This document shows positions 45,452 through 55,258 of a stretch of 64,000 nucleotides of DNA, one piece after another (the first letter of the stretch is position 1; each line of letters starts with the position of its first letter). The stretch covers positions 39,439,719 through 39,503,718 of the forward strand of contig OX424560.1 in the NCBI GenBank assembly GCA_949152475.1, in the 5' to 3' direction. This DNA is from Terebella lapidaria (Eukaryota; Annelida; Polychaeta; Terebellida; Terebellidae). The translations under genes and the position numbers were made by a program. The notes below the pieces were generated by a model. That model was not told the DNA's origin, did no database searches, and worked only from the letters and a program-made list of their open reading frames with translations.

Positions 45452-48400
45452 ATGAAGTGCATCGTGTGCAAACACTACCTTCCAAAGTGGGAGGTACACA
45501 ACGCATGCTGGCAGTGCAGAGACACTGTGTATTGTCGTCCGACGGCGACATGTGAGTTGTGCGCGGACTGGTGTCTGGACGACTGGAAGTTATGTCTGCA
45601 GGGGCTACGGGAGATTCAGGCCCGCAGGTTTGCTGGTTGTCCCACCCCCCCTTCCCCGTCTGATTCTAAGCCGCGCCCCAAGGCGTCCGACGAGCGCAAG
45701 CGGCGGTTAGATCTTCAGTTGTCAAATGCTGTTTGTGATTATCATTGTTTTGATTTATCATTGTATCTTTCTTTCAGCGCACGGGTCCCGGGAGCCGCTC
45801 GCTCGGCTCTCGGCACCCTGGCTTTCCCACAGCCTACGGGTTTGTGTGGCTCTCTGTTGGCTCCCTCTCTACTGGCCCCTCGTTCTCATGCTTCTCTGGC
45901 TGAACGACCTGGGTTCCAGTTTCCGAGTGTGTTTTCGGGGTCTGCCGGTTCCGTCGGGCACACGACGGTTCCTTGCGCCCGGAATCCCTCTGGAAAGAGA
46001 GCGTTGTTTCCCCCTCCGGGTCGGGCTCCGGCCCCCGGGGCTGGGATTCAACCCAAGAGCCAGGGCGGATTTCGGTCCGGGTCCGTTACGCCAGTGTTTC
46101 GGCCGCCGGTTCCCGATTTCCTGCCGGTAACTGGACCCCAGGCTGTGGCCCCTTTAGCCGTGGCCGGTAGGGACCGGGTGCCAATGGCTTTGAGCTGTCC
46201 AAACCCACGGGTTTCTGGGACCCCGTTGTTTCCAGGCTCACCCGTTTGTTCCGGTAATAATTCTGTTCATATTTTTCAGATTGCCGAGGATATTCAGGAC
46301 GACTCCCCTCTCTCTTCCCTTCCCGTCTGCTCTTTCACCTCGAGCCAGGGCATGATGTCGTTCGCCCAGGTAGCCCAGGGGTCCACTGGTCCGCCGGAGC
46401 CGCACGACTCTCCAGTCCAGGGGACTTCTCCTACTGTTCCGCCCGAGCAGCGCCTCAGGGGCGAGCTGGAGGCCTTTCGGGCCGAGATGTTGGGGCAGTG
46501 GCAACAGTTCCTGGCAAGGTTCCCTCCGCCACAACAGCCGCCACCTCCTCCTCCTTCTCCGTCTCTTCCCAGGGAAGACCCGCCCTCGGATGGGGAATCT
46601 TCTCCACCGGCTCAGCCGTTGCCTGGTCCTTCGGGTCTTACGCTGCCCCTGAAGCGTAAGGCCGAGTCCGACCAGGAGCTCGCTCAGCCCGAGTCCGATG
46701 ACCCCTTGTCTTGGGGAGAGAAGCTGGACTTCGTGAAGAGGGTCCTCCCGGGTTTGTGGCCCGAAGAACATGCTCCGCCGCCAGTCAAGAAGGTCGCGAG
46801 ATCTATGATATCGTCGGAGATGGAGCATCCACGGCCGTCGAAGGACGCCCTACGTTTCCCCCTTTCGGCTGGAGTCCGCGGCTCCATGCAGGAGCGGATC
46901 GAGGAGACGGTCAGGACGAACAAGACCGCGATAGGCGCCTTTCCTTCCCGTCCGTCTGTTACGGATTACTACACCTCGTTGGAGCTGGACGACAGGCCGA
47001 CCACCTTGAGGAGGCACCACCCCCACTTCTCCTTCTTTAAGGAGCCAAAGTCGGTGGACATTCCTTGGGGGGCGCTAGCCGAGTTCCAGCATACCGTGCG
47101 GGTTGGTCTGGCCACGGACTCCGCCATGGATTGGCTTTCCATGGCCACCAAGAGAGCCATTTTACAGTGCCACGACCAAGTGCTGAACAATCCGGATTTG
47201 GATCGGGATGACCTCGCGGAGGCCCTACTCAGTTGCGCGTCCCTGGTGACCTCGATCGGCAAGGGCGTTGGTGATAAGGTTGCTCTAGACTCCCACGCAC
47301 TCTGGGTGTCTGAGCTCTGGCGTCGTGACGCGTTCCTGTCCTCCCTGAGGTTCGAGGTTCCCGACCAGTTGATGACGGACATGAGGGTCCTGCACCCGGT
47401 CATCCCCACCTCCGGGACTCCCACCTCCCTGCTCTTACCGGACCGGTCAGCGGACCTGCGTGAGGTGAAGAAGGAGGCGGACGAAAAGGCTGCGAAGTCT
47501 TCCACCTCCAACGCCCTCCTGAGCCAGTCTAAGTCCTTGGAACGGCTCACTCAGCAGATGGTGTCAGCGTTCAAGAAGCCTCAGCCCCCTACACAGCAAG
47601 CCCAGCCGCAGCAGCAGCCAGGTTGTGGCCGCGGCAGGGCCCGAGGCAGGGCCTCTGGTCTGCCCTTTCGTGGGGCCCCTGCCGGCAGCACCCGAGGAGA
47701 TCGCGGTCGAGGTCGAGGCCGTGGCCGTGGCGAGGCTCCCAAGCCCGCGGGGGAAAAGAAACCGGGTACGTATAGCTTCGGATTCCGGGCCGGATCCTTT
47801 GCTCGAGTGTCGAGGAGAGCTGCATGGTCAGCTCGTTTCGGTCGATATTCCTTCTTCAGACGAGCCCGTAGGAGCTCGTTTAACTCTGTTTTGGAAAGAG
47901 TGGGAGCGGCTCGGGGCTTGCCCCTGGGTCGTCTCGACGCTCCGTCGAGGATTCGGCCTGAAATTCGAGAAATTGCCACCGTTATCGCCCGTCCCAAGGG
48001 GTTTCACTCTTCCAAACGATCCAGAACGCCGCCGTGTTCTCCACGAGGAGATAACGGCGATGATCGAGAAACAAGCGATAGAACCTGCTCCTGGGGACAC
48101 TCCCGGGTTCTACAGCGTGTTGTTTGTGGTTCCCAAAGCATCGGGGGGTTGGAGACCAGTAATAGATCTTTCTCCGTTGAACAAGTTCCTATTCGTGCCG
48201 ACGTTTTCCATGGAGACGCCGGAGCAAGTTCGTTCAGTCATGCCTCGCGATTCGTGGGTGCTAACGATAGATCTCAAAGATGCCTATTTCCATATTCCAA
48301 TGAAACCTGCAGTTCGCAAATACCTGAGATTTCTCTATCTCGGCCGCGTATGGCAGTTTCGGGCGCTCCCGTTCAGATTATCGACAGCGCCGTGGATTTT

Positions 48401-50791
48401 CACCATGGTGGCTCGGGAAGTCCAGATTCTCGCCCACAAGCAGGGGATTTTCATCCTCCAGTATCTCGACGATTGGCTAATCCGTCACCATTGTCGCGAA
48501 ACGCTGATCGTCCAAGCACAGTTTGTGGTAAATCTATGCACACGGATGGGGTTCAAAATCAACCAAAAAAAGTCCGACTTGTCACCGCGTCGAGACTTCG
48601 TCTTCTTGGGGTATCGTTATCAGACTACCTCAGAGACTGTTTTGCCGACGCTGGATCGTCAGTCAAAATTATCCGTGCTGTCAGAAGGGTTCCTTCGTCG
48701 CATTCCACAGACGGCCAGACGCTGGCAGTCCCTTCTCGGGATGCTAGCTTCCACGGAAAAGTTAGTTCCGTTGGGCCGCCTGCACATGCGGCCTATTCAG
48801 CGGCATCTACACTCCCAATGGTCCCAGGTCACGGGAGACAGATCCCAGCTCGTGCAGGTGTCTCCGGAAGTCGTTTCCCATCTGCAATGGTGGCTGGATC
48901 CCGTCAATCTGCTCCGAGGGTCGTCATTCCGCCGGCCGCCTCCATCCAGGCACGTATTTACGGATGCCAGTATGGATGGCTGGGGCGCTCACTGGGACGA
49001 CGGCGAGGTCTCGGGCACCTGGTCTTCGTCTCAGCAGGAATGGCACATAAACCTGTTGGAACTGGAGGCCGTGTTCTTGGCTCTCAGGCATTGGGAAACA
49101 CATTTCCTCAATCAGGCTGTGTTGGTGGCCACCGACAACTCCACGGTAGTCGCCTACATCAACAAGCAGGGCGGTACGAAGTCCCAGTCGCTGTGCCAAG
49201 CCGCTATCGACCTCCTGCTGTGGTGTCACGACCGGGGTATTTCGCTCTTCGCGAGGCATATCCCTGGTCATATGAATGTTTGGGCGGACCGCCTCTCCCG
49301 GAGGGGCCAGGTCCAGGCCATGGAGTGGAGTCTTTCCCCCCGGGTATTCCAGTCTCTCTGCGGCCTATGGGGCACGCCGATGGTCGATTTGTTTGCGACC
49401 CGGTGGAACCACAAACTTCCTTCGTTTGTGTCTCCCATTCCCGATCCCACGGCCATGTCAGTGGATGCGATGTCGACGTCCTGGGAGGGCATGTACGCGT
49501 ATGCTTACCCCCCAGCGGTGTTGTTGGACAAGGTGATCGCCAAGTTTCGGACTCACCAGTGTCGCCTCCTGCTGATTGCTCCGTGTCTGCCGCAGAGGTC
49601 GTGGTTCCCGGACCTTCTGGAGTTGATAGTAGACTTCCCTCGTCAGCTTCCGGATCGGTGGGACCTCCTCAAACAACCTCGCTCCAGCATGTTTCATCAG
49701 GCTCCCGCAAGTGTGAAACTTCATGCCTGGATATTGTCGAGCGATGTTTCCGAAAGAAGGGATTTTCAAGTCAGGTGTCCGCAAGGATTGCCCGATCAAA
49801 TCGAAAATCTTCTTTGGCAGTCTACCAATCGAAGTGGACTTCCTTCTGTGCTTGGTGTCGTCGCCGGAAGGTTAGTCCTTTCAGAGTCGATGCTCCCTTA
49901 ATTTCTGAATTTCTTCTCGAAAAGTTCAATGAAGGGCGAGCCCCATCCACGATCGCAGGTTACCGTACGGCTATCGCGAAGACTCTAAAACCCAAACTTG
50001 GGATCGATTTTGGTCATGATCAAGGTTTGACTGCGTTGATTAATAGTTTCGAGATCGAAAGACCGAAAGCTAGGAACCCGGTTCCTGAGTGGGATCTATC
50101 GCTTGTTCTCAACGTCTTAAGAAAAGATCCGTTCGAACCCCTTGAGCGGGCCTCTCTAAAGTTTCTGACGTTTAAGACGGCCTTCCTATTGGCTCTGGCT
50201 TCAGGGAAGCGACGGAGTGAGCTCCACGCCCTGTCCTTTTCCAAAGTTAAGTGGAAATCGGATGGCTCCTCGGTTCTCCTCGGAGTCATTCCCTCCTTTC
50301 TGGCCAAAACTCAATTAGCAGGTACGCCATTATTGAGCTTTTCCATTCCCGCCCTGACTCCTTCTCTGGGGCCGGGCCTGGAGGAAGACGCGAAGCTTTG
50401 TCTTGTGCGAGCCCTCCGCATTTACGTTAATCGTACGCGTGAGCTGCATCTCAGCAAGCGTTTGCTTTTCGTGTCCTATCTTAAGGATTTTCCAAATGAT
50501 ATCCGTCCTGCTACGATCTCATCTTGGATCAAGAAGTGTGTTAGATTTTGCTATGAAAAGTCACAGGCGAAAAAATCCACAGGTTTCAGAGTCAAAGCGC
50601 ATGATGTGAGGGCTCTCGCGGCTTCACTTGCCTTTACGAATAAAGTATCTCTGAATGATGTCATGTCTGCCTGTACCTGGAAATCTCATAACACATTTAC
50701 TTCTTTCTGTCTCAGGGAGTTAGCTTGGGAGGATGACTCCGGCCTCCAGCTTGGACGACTGGTGGCGGCGGAGAGTATAGTCCAGCTGTAA
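45452..50791 (+). CDS. E3 gag-to-tyrosine-recombinase long frame
   Basis: 1779 aa starting MKCIVCKHYLPKW. Cys-rich N-terminus (CIVC..CWQC..CELC), Pro-rich region, gag core, RG-rich tail, open read-through of the RT region, then recombinase with SGKRRSEL and HDVR. The catalytic Tyr position (residue 1753, codon 50708-50710) is TGT Cys: FTSFCLREL against FVSFYCREL in E1/E2. Predicted in-frame introns are 45731-46279 (549 nt) and 47766-49820 (2055 nt). Confidence 0.9.
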   Translation: MKCIVCKHYLPKWEVHNACWQCRDTVYCRPTATCELCADWCLDDWKLCLQGLREIQARRFAGCPTPPSPSDSKPRPKASDERKRRLDLQLSNAVCDYHCFDLSLYLSFSARVPGAARSALGTLAFPQPTGLCGSLLAPSLLAPRSHASLAERPGFQFPSVFSGSAGSVGHTTVPCARNPSGKRALFPPPGRAPAPGAGIQPKSQGGFRSGSVTPVFRPPVPDFLPVTGPQAVAPLAVAGRDRVPMALSCPNPRVSGTPLFPGSPVCSGNNSVHIFQIAEDIQDDSPLSSLPVCSFTSSQGMMSFAQVAQGSTGPPEPHDSPVQGTSPTVPPEQRLRGELEAFRAEMLGQWQQFLARFPPPQQPPPPPPSPSLPREDPPSDGESSPPAQPLPGPSGLTLPLKRKAESDQELAQPESDDPLSWGEKLDFVKRVLPGLWPEEHAPPPVKKVARSMISSEMEHPRPSKDALRFPLSAGVRGSMQERIEETVRTNKTAIGAFPSRPSVTDYYTSLELDDRPTTLRRHHPHFSFFKEPKSVDIPWGALAEFQHTVRVGLATDSAMDWLSMATKRAILQCHDQVLNNPDLDRDDLAEALLSCASLVTSIGKGVGDKVALDSHALWVSELWRRDAFLSSLRFEVPDQLMTDMRVLHPVIPTSGTPTSLLLPDRSADLREVKKEADEKAAKSSTSNALLSQSKSLERLTQQMVSAFKKPQPPTQQAQPQQQPGCGRGRARGRASGLPFRGAPAGSTRGDRGRGRGRGRGEAPKPAGEKKPGTYSFGFRAGSFARVSRRAAWSARFGRYSFFRRARRSSFNSVLERVGAARGLPLGRLDAPSRIRPEIREIATVIARPKGFHSSKRSRTPPCSPRGDNGDDRETSDRTCSWGHSRVLQRVVCGSQSIGGLETSNRSFSVEQVPIRADVFHGDAGASSFSHASRFVGANDRSQRCLFPYSNETCSSQIPEISLSRPRMAVSGAPVQIIDSAVDFHHGGSGSPDSRPQAGDFHPPVSRRLANPSPLSRNADRPSTVCGKSMHTDGVQNQPKKVRLVTASRLRLLGVSLSDYLRDCFADAGSSVKIIRAVRRVPSSHSTDGQTLAVPSRDASFHGKVSSVGPPAHAAYSAASTLPMVPGHGRQIPARAGVSGSRFPSAMVAGSRQSAPRVVIPPAASIQARIYGCQYGWLGRSLGRRRGLGHLVFVSAGMAHKPVGTGGRVLGSQALGNTFPQSGCVGGHRQLHGSRLHQQAGRYEVPVAVPSRYRPPAVVSRPGYFALREAYPWSYECLGGPPLPEGPGPGHGVESFPPGIPVSLRPMGHADGRFVCDPVEPQTSFVCVSHSRSHGHVSGCDVDVLGGHVRVCLPPSGVVGQGDRQVSDSPVSPPADCSVSAAEVVVPGPSGVDSRLPSSASGSVGPPQTTSLQHVSSGSRKCETSCLDIVERCFRKKGFSSQVSARIARSNRKSSLAVYQSKWTSFCAWCRRRKVSPFRVDAPLISEFLLEKFNEGRAPSTIAGYRTAIAKTLKPKLGIDFGHDQGLTALINSFEIERPKARNPVPEWDLSLVLNVLRKDPFEPLERASLKFLTFKTAFLLALASGKRRSELHALSFSKVKWKSDGSSVLLGVIPSFLAKTQLAGTPLLSFSIPALTPSLGPGLEEDAKLCLVRALRIYVNRTRELHLSKRLLFVSYLKDFPNDIRPATISSWIKKCVRFCYEKSQAKKSTGFRVKAHDVRALAASLAFTNKVSLNDVMSACTWKSHNTFTSFCLRELAWEDDSGLQLGRLVAAESIVQL
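45731..46279 (+). other. E3 predicted in-frame intron inside gag
   Basis: Donor AATGCT|GTTTGT (weak), acceptor CATATTTTTCAG|ATTGCC. 549 nt, phase 0, stop-free. Confidence 0.4.
47625..49901 (+). CDS. E3 reverse transcriptase/RNase H/methyltransferase-like protein
   Basis: 758 aa, +1 frame inside the long frame. VPKASGGWRPVIDLS, TIDLKDAYFHIPM, QYLDDWLIRH; RNase H TDASMDGWGAHWD, LELEAV, ATDNST, ADRLSRRG; C-terminal DLFATRW..YAYPPAVLL region. The motif LPFGLSTAP reads LPFRLSTAP (AGA at 48375-48377), a Gly-to-Arg change next to the active site that may impair it. Confidence 0.92.
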   Translation: MAAAGPEAGPLVCPFVGPLPAAPEEIAVEVEAVAVARLPSPRGKRNRVRIASDSGPDPLLECRGELHGQLVSVDIPSSDEPVGARLTLFWKEWERLGACPWVVSTLRRGFGLKFEKLPPLSPVPRGFTLPNDPERRRVLHEEITAMIEKQAIEPAPGDTPGFYSVLFVVPKASGGWRPVIDLSPLNKFLFVPTFSMETPEQVRSVMPRDSWVLTIDLKDAYFHIPMKPAVRKYLRFLYLGRVWQFRALPFRLSTAPWIFTMVAREVQILAHKQGIFILQYLDDWLIRHHCRETLIVQAQFVVNLCTRMGFKINQKKSDLSPRRDFVFLGYRYQTTSETVLPTLDRQSKLSVLSEGFLRRIPQTARRWQSLLGMLASTEKLVPLGRLHMRPIQRHLHSQWSQVTGDRSQLVQVSPEVVSHLQWWLDPVNLLRGSSFRRPPPSRHVFTDASMDGWGAHWDDGEVSGTWSSSQQEWHINLLELEAVFLALRHWETHFLNQAVLVATDNSTVVAYINKQGGTKSQSLCQAAIDLLLWCHDRGISLFARHIPGHMNVWADRLSRRGQVQAMEWSLSPRVFQSLCGLWGTPMVDLFATRWNHKLPSFVSPIPDPTAMSVDAMSTSWEGMYAYAYPPAVLLDKVIAKFRTHQCRLLLIAPCLPQRSWFPDLLELIVDFPRQLPDRWDLLKQPRSSMFHQAPASVKLHAWILSSDVSERRDFQVRCPQGLPDQIENLLWQSTNRSGLPSVLGVVAGRLVLSESMLP
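47766..49820 (+). other. E3 predicted in-frame intron over the RT region
   Basis: Donor CCGG|GTACGT, acceptor TCTTCTTTGGCAG|TC. 2055 nt (685 codons), phase 1 both sides, stop-free in the gag frame. Confidence 0.6.
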
Positions 50792-51129
50792 ATTCCTGTA
50801 GATAGTTCAACACGCCTCTGTACAGATGCACCTGAGGTCGACTCCCAGGGGAGTTGCTCCTCTTCTTTGGCGAGGGAAATTTTTGTTCATCTGCAGGAGG
50901 AAAGTCACCTCTGCAGAGCCCCTGCTCGTCTCCATGCATCTGAAGGTAATTCAGGCGTGTATTATGGTATGGTTGTAAATATCCTGTAAATATGTATTTT
51001 CGACTTAAAATTATAATTTCAAAGCAAAACACAATATTTACTACTTTCGATGGATATTTCCTACTCTCACACATCGGTGATGAATTCCCGGGAGAGGGTT
51101 AAACCCACCTCCTTTGGTTATTCTGATAT

Positions 51130-51232
51130 AACCCAAAGAGTTTATTATAGAGGTAGTGGTATGGCAATAAATAGGAAGTTTTAACTTGTTTAAAACCAGT
51201 ATTTATTACATACCTACCTCTATAATAAACAC
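51130..51232 (+). repeat. E3 internal complementary region
   Basis: Complement of the left end followed by complement of the right end, joined at ATAAATA|GGAAGTTTTAAC. Confidence 0.9.
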
Positions 51233-51271
51233 GATTATTCTCCCTCCCGCCTCCCCTGCCTTAACCAGGTG

Positions 51272-51523
51272 GGCAAATTAATGGCGGCTAAGGTCAATCA
51301 TATGACCGGTGTGACGTCACATCTACACCGCGGGGAATCTGAGATGTGTGAGAGTAATTTCTTTCAATTTAGAGTTCGAGATGGATGTCAGGAATTTTGA
51401 GAAAATTCTTGTGACATTCATTTCTCTCTCCTCTTCTTTGAATGCCAAGGTAAGATTACCCAAAGAGTTTATTATAGAGGTAGGTATGTAATAAATACTG
51501 GTTTTAAACAAGTTAAAACTTCC
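51272..51523 (+). repeat. E3 right inverted terminal repeat
   Basis: Mirror of 44040-45207 without the MITE; ends AAAACTTCC. Confidence 0.9.
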
Positions 51524-52446
51524 TTTTGGCCCTATAGCGTAAGAGTACCTTTGATCTGCCAGGTAGAATCTACCTAAATGATAGGACATAGGGCCTAAGT
51601 AGTTTATCTGGGGTTGGATGTAGAATAACGTGGGCAATCTGAGTCATAGGCTGTGATTGGTTCAAAACTAGTCACATGGTGCAGAAAGCATGGCGCTGAT
51701 TGGTCACACCCATATTTGCCCAGAGTGGTATTTATCCTACATTTGCTCCCTAGTACTTGAGTTTAAAACCTAGTGTTATTGGCTCACCACGGGCTAGCGG
51801 GTTAATCATAATGTACAGAATAAGCTACATCAAAGGCAACAGGTGGCCATTGCCATTTGCCCGGCGGTGGCAATGAATGCTAGACGTTTCACCGACAGGA
51901 CGATTCACCGACGGTTTTTTGAGACGATTCACCGACAGTTATTTCACAGGTTCACCGACGAGTGACGATCGGCTTGAGGAGTTATAACACCTAGATGGTC
52001 GGGCAAACACCAACAGTGAAGCCGACGGCCTACATTTACTGTATTGTACAGTCTAGCCTACATGGGCCCCAAAGCCCATGAACGATCCGATGGGCACAAC
52101 TTTGTAATATTATCACCGACAGCTACAATGTCTCATGACTGGCATTTGTTACTTTGATCGAAGGTCGAATTCAAGATAACCACTGAAATCACTGCATCAG
52201 AATTTCCATTTCGACATGATCGACAAAATAACGAAATTACAGCCAAGTCAAACTTTTCACCTGAAGTTATATTTCAACTCAGAATATTTGACAAACTTGG
52301 TTTCAAGTTGAAATTCACAGTAATGTTTCAACTCATAATATGTGCCAAACTTGGTTTCAAGTTGAAATTCACAGTAAAACTGGATTTCAAGATCACGGAA
52401 TTGGAACCAGATCAAACTTTTCGCCATAGTTATATTTTAACGCATA

Positions 52447-52750
52447 GTGAGTGGCGCAGTGGCTAAGGCGTCGGACTCGTAATCCAAAGATCATGGGTTC
52501 GAGTCTCGAGCTGGACTGCTGTGCTATTTCACTAGTGTCCTTAGGCAAGGCATTTACCGCTAATGTGTCTATCTTCACCCAGGATTAAATGGGTACCGGT
52601 TGATAATGGGTGTTGTATAGAGTGCTTTGAGTGTGGCTGCTCCAAGTACAATCACTCAGACTGGGGTTAAAGTGTAAAGCACCTTTGAAAGCGGATTTAG
52701 TTCGGCTGAAAGGAGCGCTATATCAAATCTGATAACTTTAACTTTAACTT
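52447..52750 (+). mobile_element. tRNA-derived SINE
   Basis: A tRNA-like head with A box TGGCGCAGTGG (52452-52462) and B box GGTTCGAGTC (from 52496), anticodon loop CTCGTAA (CGT, Thr-like). A body without a gene follows, then the tail AGGAGCGCTATATCAAAT and (AACTTT)n. The tail and body exclude a functional tRNA gene. Confidence 0.85.
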
Positions 52751-53467
52751 TATATGCCAAACTTGGTTTCAAGTTGAAATTCACAGTAAAAGTTCTTTCA
52801 AGTTAAAATTCAAAGTAAAAGGTGACCAAAACTGCATTTCAAGATGACACAGCAATGGAGGGTCCGTTGACAGTTAAACAATTCTTGAGGAGATTCTTCG
52901 CGGAGATGTTGCCGTTCTCAGTTCTTCCCACCAATTGATGACCTTTTGCGTAGGTCTTCTTGTAAGCTTTCCTCTGACATCGAAAAATGTCGCCTCTCAA
53001 CAGCCACTGCATGAGACCAGAATCAGCTAAAGTTTTGGAATATGAATCAGCTGCTATCACTTGATCGTCAAAGTTATTTTAATTAATTGCAATCCAATTT
53101 TTTCGTCACCACGAATCTTGCATCAAACGGTATAGATCTATGCATGTAATTAAGGCATTTTTTTTTTTCTTCCGCCACTTTTGGTTTCCGGACGATAACT
53201 TTAGATTGCCTTGACGGATCCTCGTCAAATTTTCACCACAATTCAGATATGATATGTGGAAGAACCCTATTCTTTTTGAGCCGGATCCGAGGTCCGTGAG
53301 GATGAAATCAAGGCTAATTTTGAGACTTGGTTTCCGGACGATAACTGGAAAAATATTTACGCAATAGTTGCAGAACTCTGCATGGAGGTTCATATGCCAC
53401 CAGGGAAGAACCCTATTGATTTTGGGATCGATCCGTCAAACGACCTATGACCTAGAGGTTGAAATAA

Positions 53468-54929
53468 TTGTATCCCCCGAACAAAGTTCGGCGGATACTA
53501 TGGATTTACGATCGTCGCGCCGCCGCGTCCGCGTCCGCGTCCGCGTCCGCAGACACTTTCTTGTGAACGCGCTGCAGCTTGCAAATATGAACCGATTTTG
53601 ATAATATTTCATATGGACATGTCTTATGGTGAGATCTGGACACCTATCGATTTTGGTTGCCATAGCAACCAAAATAGCCGATTGGCGTAACATTTTGTGC
53701 TCAAATTAGCCTGTTTAACACACATGGGTTGTGAACGCTCTACGGGTGGGAGTTTTCAATGAATGATGATGAAATCGCACAGGCTCAATGAGAAAGACCA
53801 TCACACGAAACCTATTGTTTTTCAGAATGATCGAATAAATATTAATAAGTTTGAGAGGTTAACTTATTACAGCAATTAAAATACCTACTTTGACATGTGT
53901 GATCACTCCAATAACCTGTACTATGAAAGCAAATTGCACTGGATTCTTGTTCAGAATACAGAACTGATGTTTTTGGTGAAAAAAGAACAATATTACTGAA
54001 TAAGTTAACATTGGTTTTACTAGTTAAGTCTATTATTGACCACAATAAAAATAGTTAAGACGAGAAACATTTATTATTGAGCTCAACAAGGTAAAGGTTT
54101 TGTCCAGTAGAGATTTCACAGGTGTAACCGAATAAGTTAACATTATTTTTACTAGTTAAGTCTATTATTGACCACAATAAAAATAGTTAAGACAAGAAAC
54201 ATTTATTATTGGGCTCAACAAGGTAAAGCTTCTGTGCAGTAGAGATTTCATGGCTGTAGCCGAATAAGTTAACATCATTTTTACTAGTTAAGTCTATTAT
54301 TGACCTCAAGAAAAATAGTTAAGACAAGAAACATTTATTATTGAGCTCAACAATTTAAAATTTTTGTCCAGTAGAGATTTCATGGGTGTAACCGGATAAG
54401 TTAACATTATTCTTACCCATGCTACCAGTAAAGTCAATTTTTACTTCGAATTTCAACTTGAAACCAAGTTTGGCACATATTATGAATTAAAATTTAAACT
54501 ATGGTTAAAAGTTGATCTGGCTCCAATTTCGTCATCTTGAAATGTAGTTTTGGTCAACTTTTACTTTGAATTTCAACTTGGAACGAAGTTTGGCACATAG
54601 TATGAGTTGAAATATAACTTATAGTGAGAAGTTCGATCTGGCTCCAATTTAGTCATCTCGCAACTTGGAACCAAGTTTGTCAAATATTCTGAGTTGAAAT
54701 ATAGCTTTAGGTGAAAACTTTTATCTGGCTGTAATTTCGTTATTTTTTTCGAACATGTCGAAATGGAAATTCGAATGCAGTGATTTTAGTGGTGATCTTG
54801 AATTCGACCTTCAATTAGCTTGAAAGGTTTCACACTCACAATGTACATCAGCGATATATTTGGGGCAACAGGGATGATAGGGCTACGGGGGATACACCCA
54901 AGCGGTCGTAGGCGACCGGAAGCGTCTAG
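53468..54929 (+). mobile_element. Helitron-like element G nested in B
   Basis: 5' hairpin CCCCGAAC..GTTCGGCGG, central 132-bp tandem repeats, 3' hairpin CGGTCGTAGGCGACCG followed by GAAGCGT and CTAG (54926-54929), then the T run of B. The empty site is visible in element A. Confidence 0.6.
53999..54420 (+). repeat. 132-bp tandem repeat, about 3.2 copies
   Basis: TAAGTTAACATT recurs at 54001, 54133, 54265 and 54397, an exact 132-bp step. It is the core of element G. Confidence 0.92.
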
Positions 54930-55258
54930 TTTTTTGCTGATTCATCCTTGAGGCTTCCTGCATATCTCAGAAACCGTGCATCGTAGAGCGAAACGGACGT
55001 TATTTTCGGACTCGTCGCCCTAGACAAACATCTCTAGGGTGTATTATTTTTTTTTATCCGGCTGAGAGGTCCGTGAGGTTCTTGAGGATGAAATCGAGGC
55101 TGATCTTGAAACTTGGTTTCCGGACAATAACTCGAAAAATATTCAGGCAATAGTTGCAGAATTTTGCACGGAGGTTTATATATCAACAGGGAAGAACCCT
55201 ATTGATTTTTAGATCGATACGTCAAACGACCTTTGACCTAGAGGTCGAAATAATTTTT

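Larger units (their letters stand above)
44040..51523 (+). mobile_element. DIRS-type tyrosine-recombinase retrotransposon E3
   Basis: A 7.48-kb element, plus orientation, more distant from E1/E2. Left ITR 44040-45207 (split by a 930-bp MITE), right ITR 51272-51523, internal complementary region about 51130-51232 with the circle junction ATAAATA|GGAAG at 51173/51174. Flanks TTATGAGACA and TTTTGGCCC show no duplication. Frames are open, but the recombinase nucleophile is Cys and one RT motif Gly is Arg, so this copy is probably inactive. Confidence 0.94.

Noticed and set aside
52447..52520. tRNA-Thr gene
   Set aside because: The arms mispair and the SINE body and tail follow directly.
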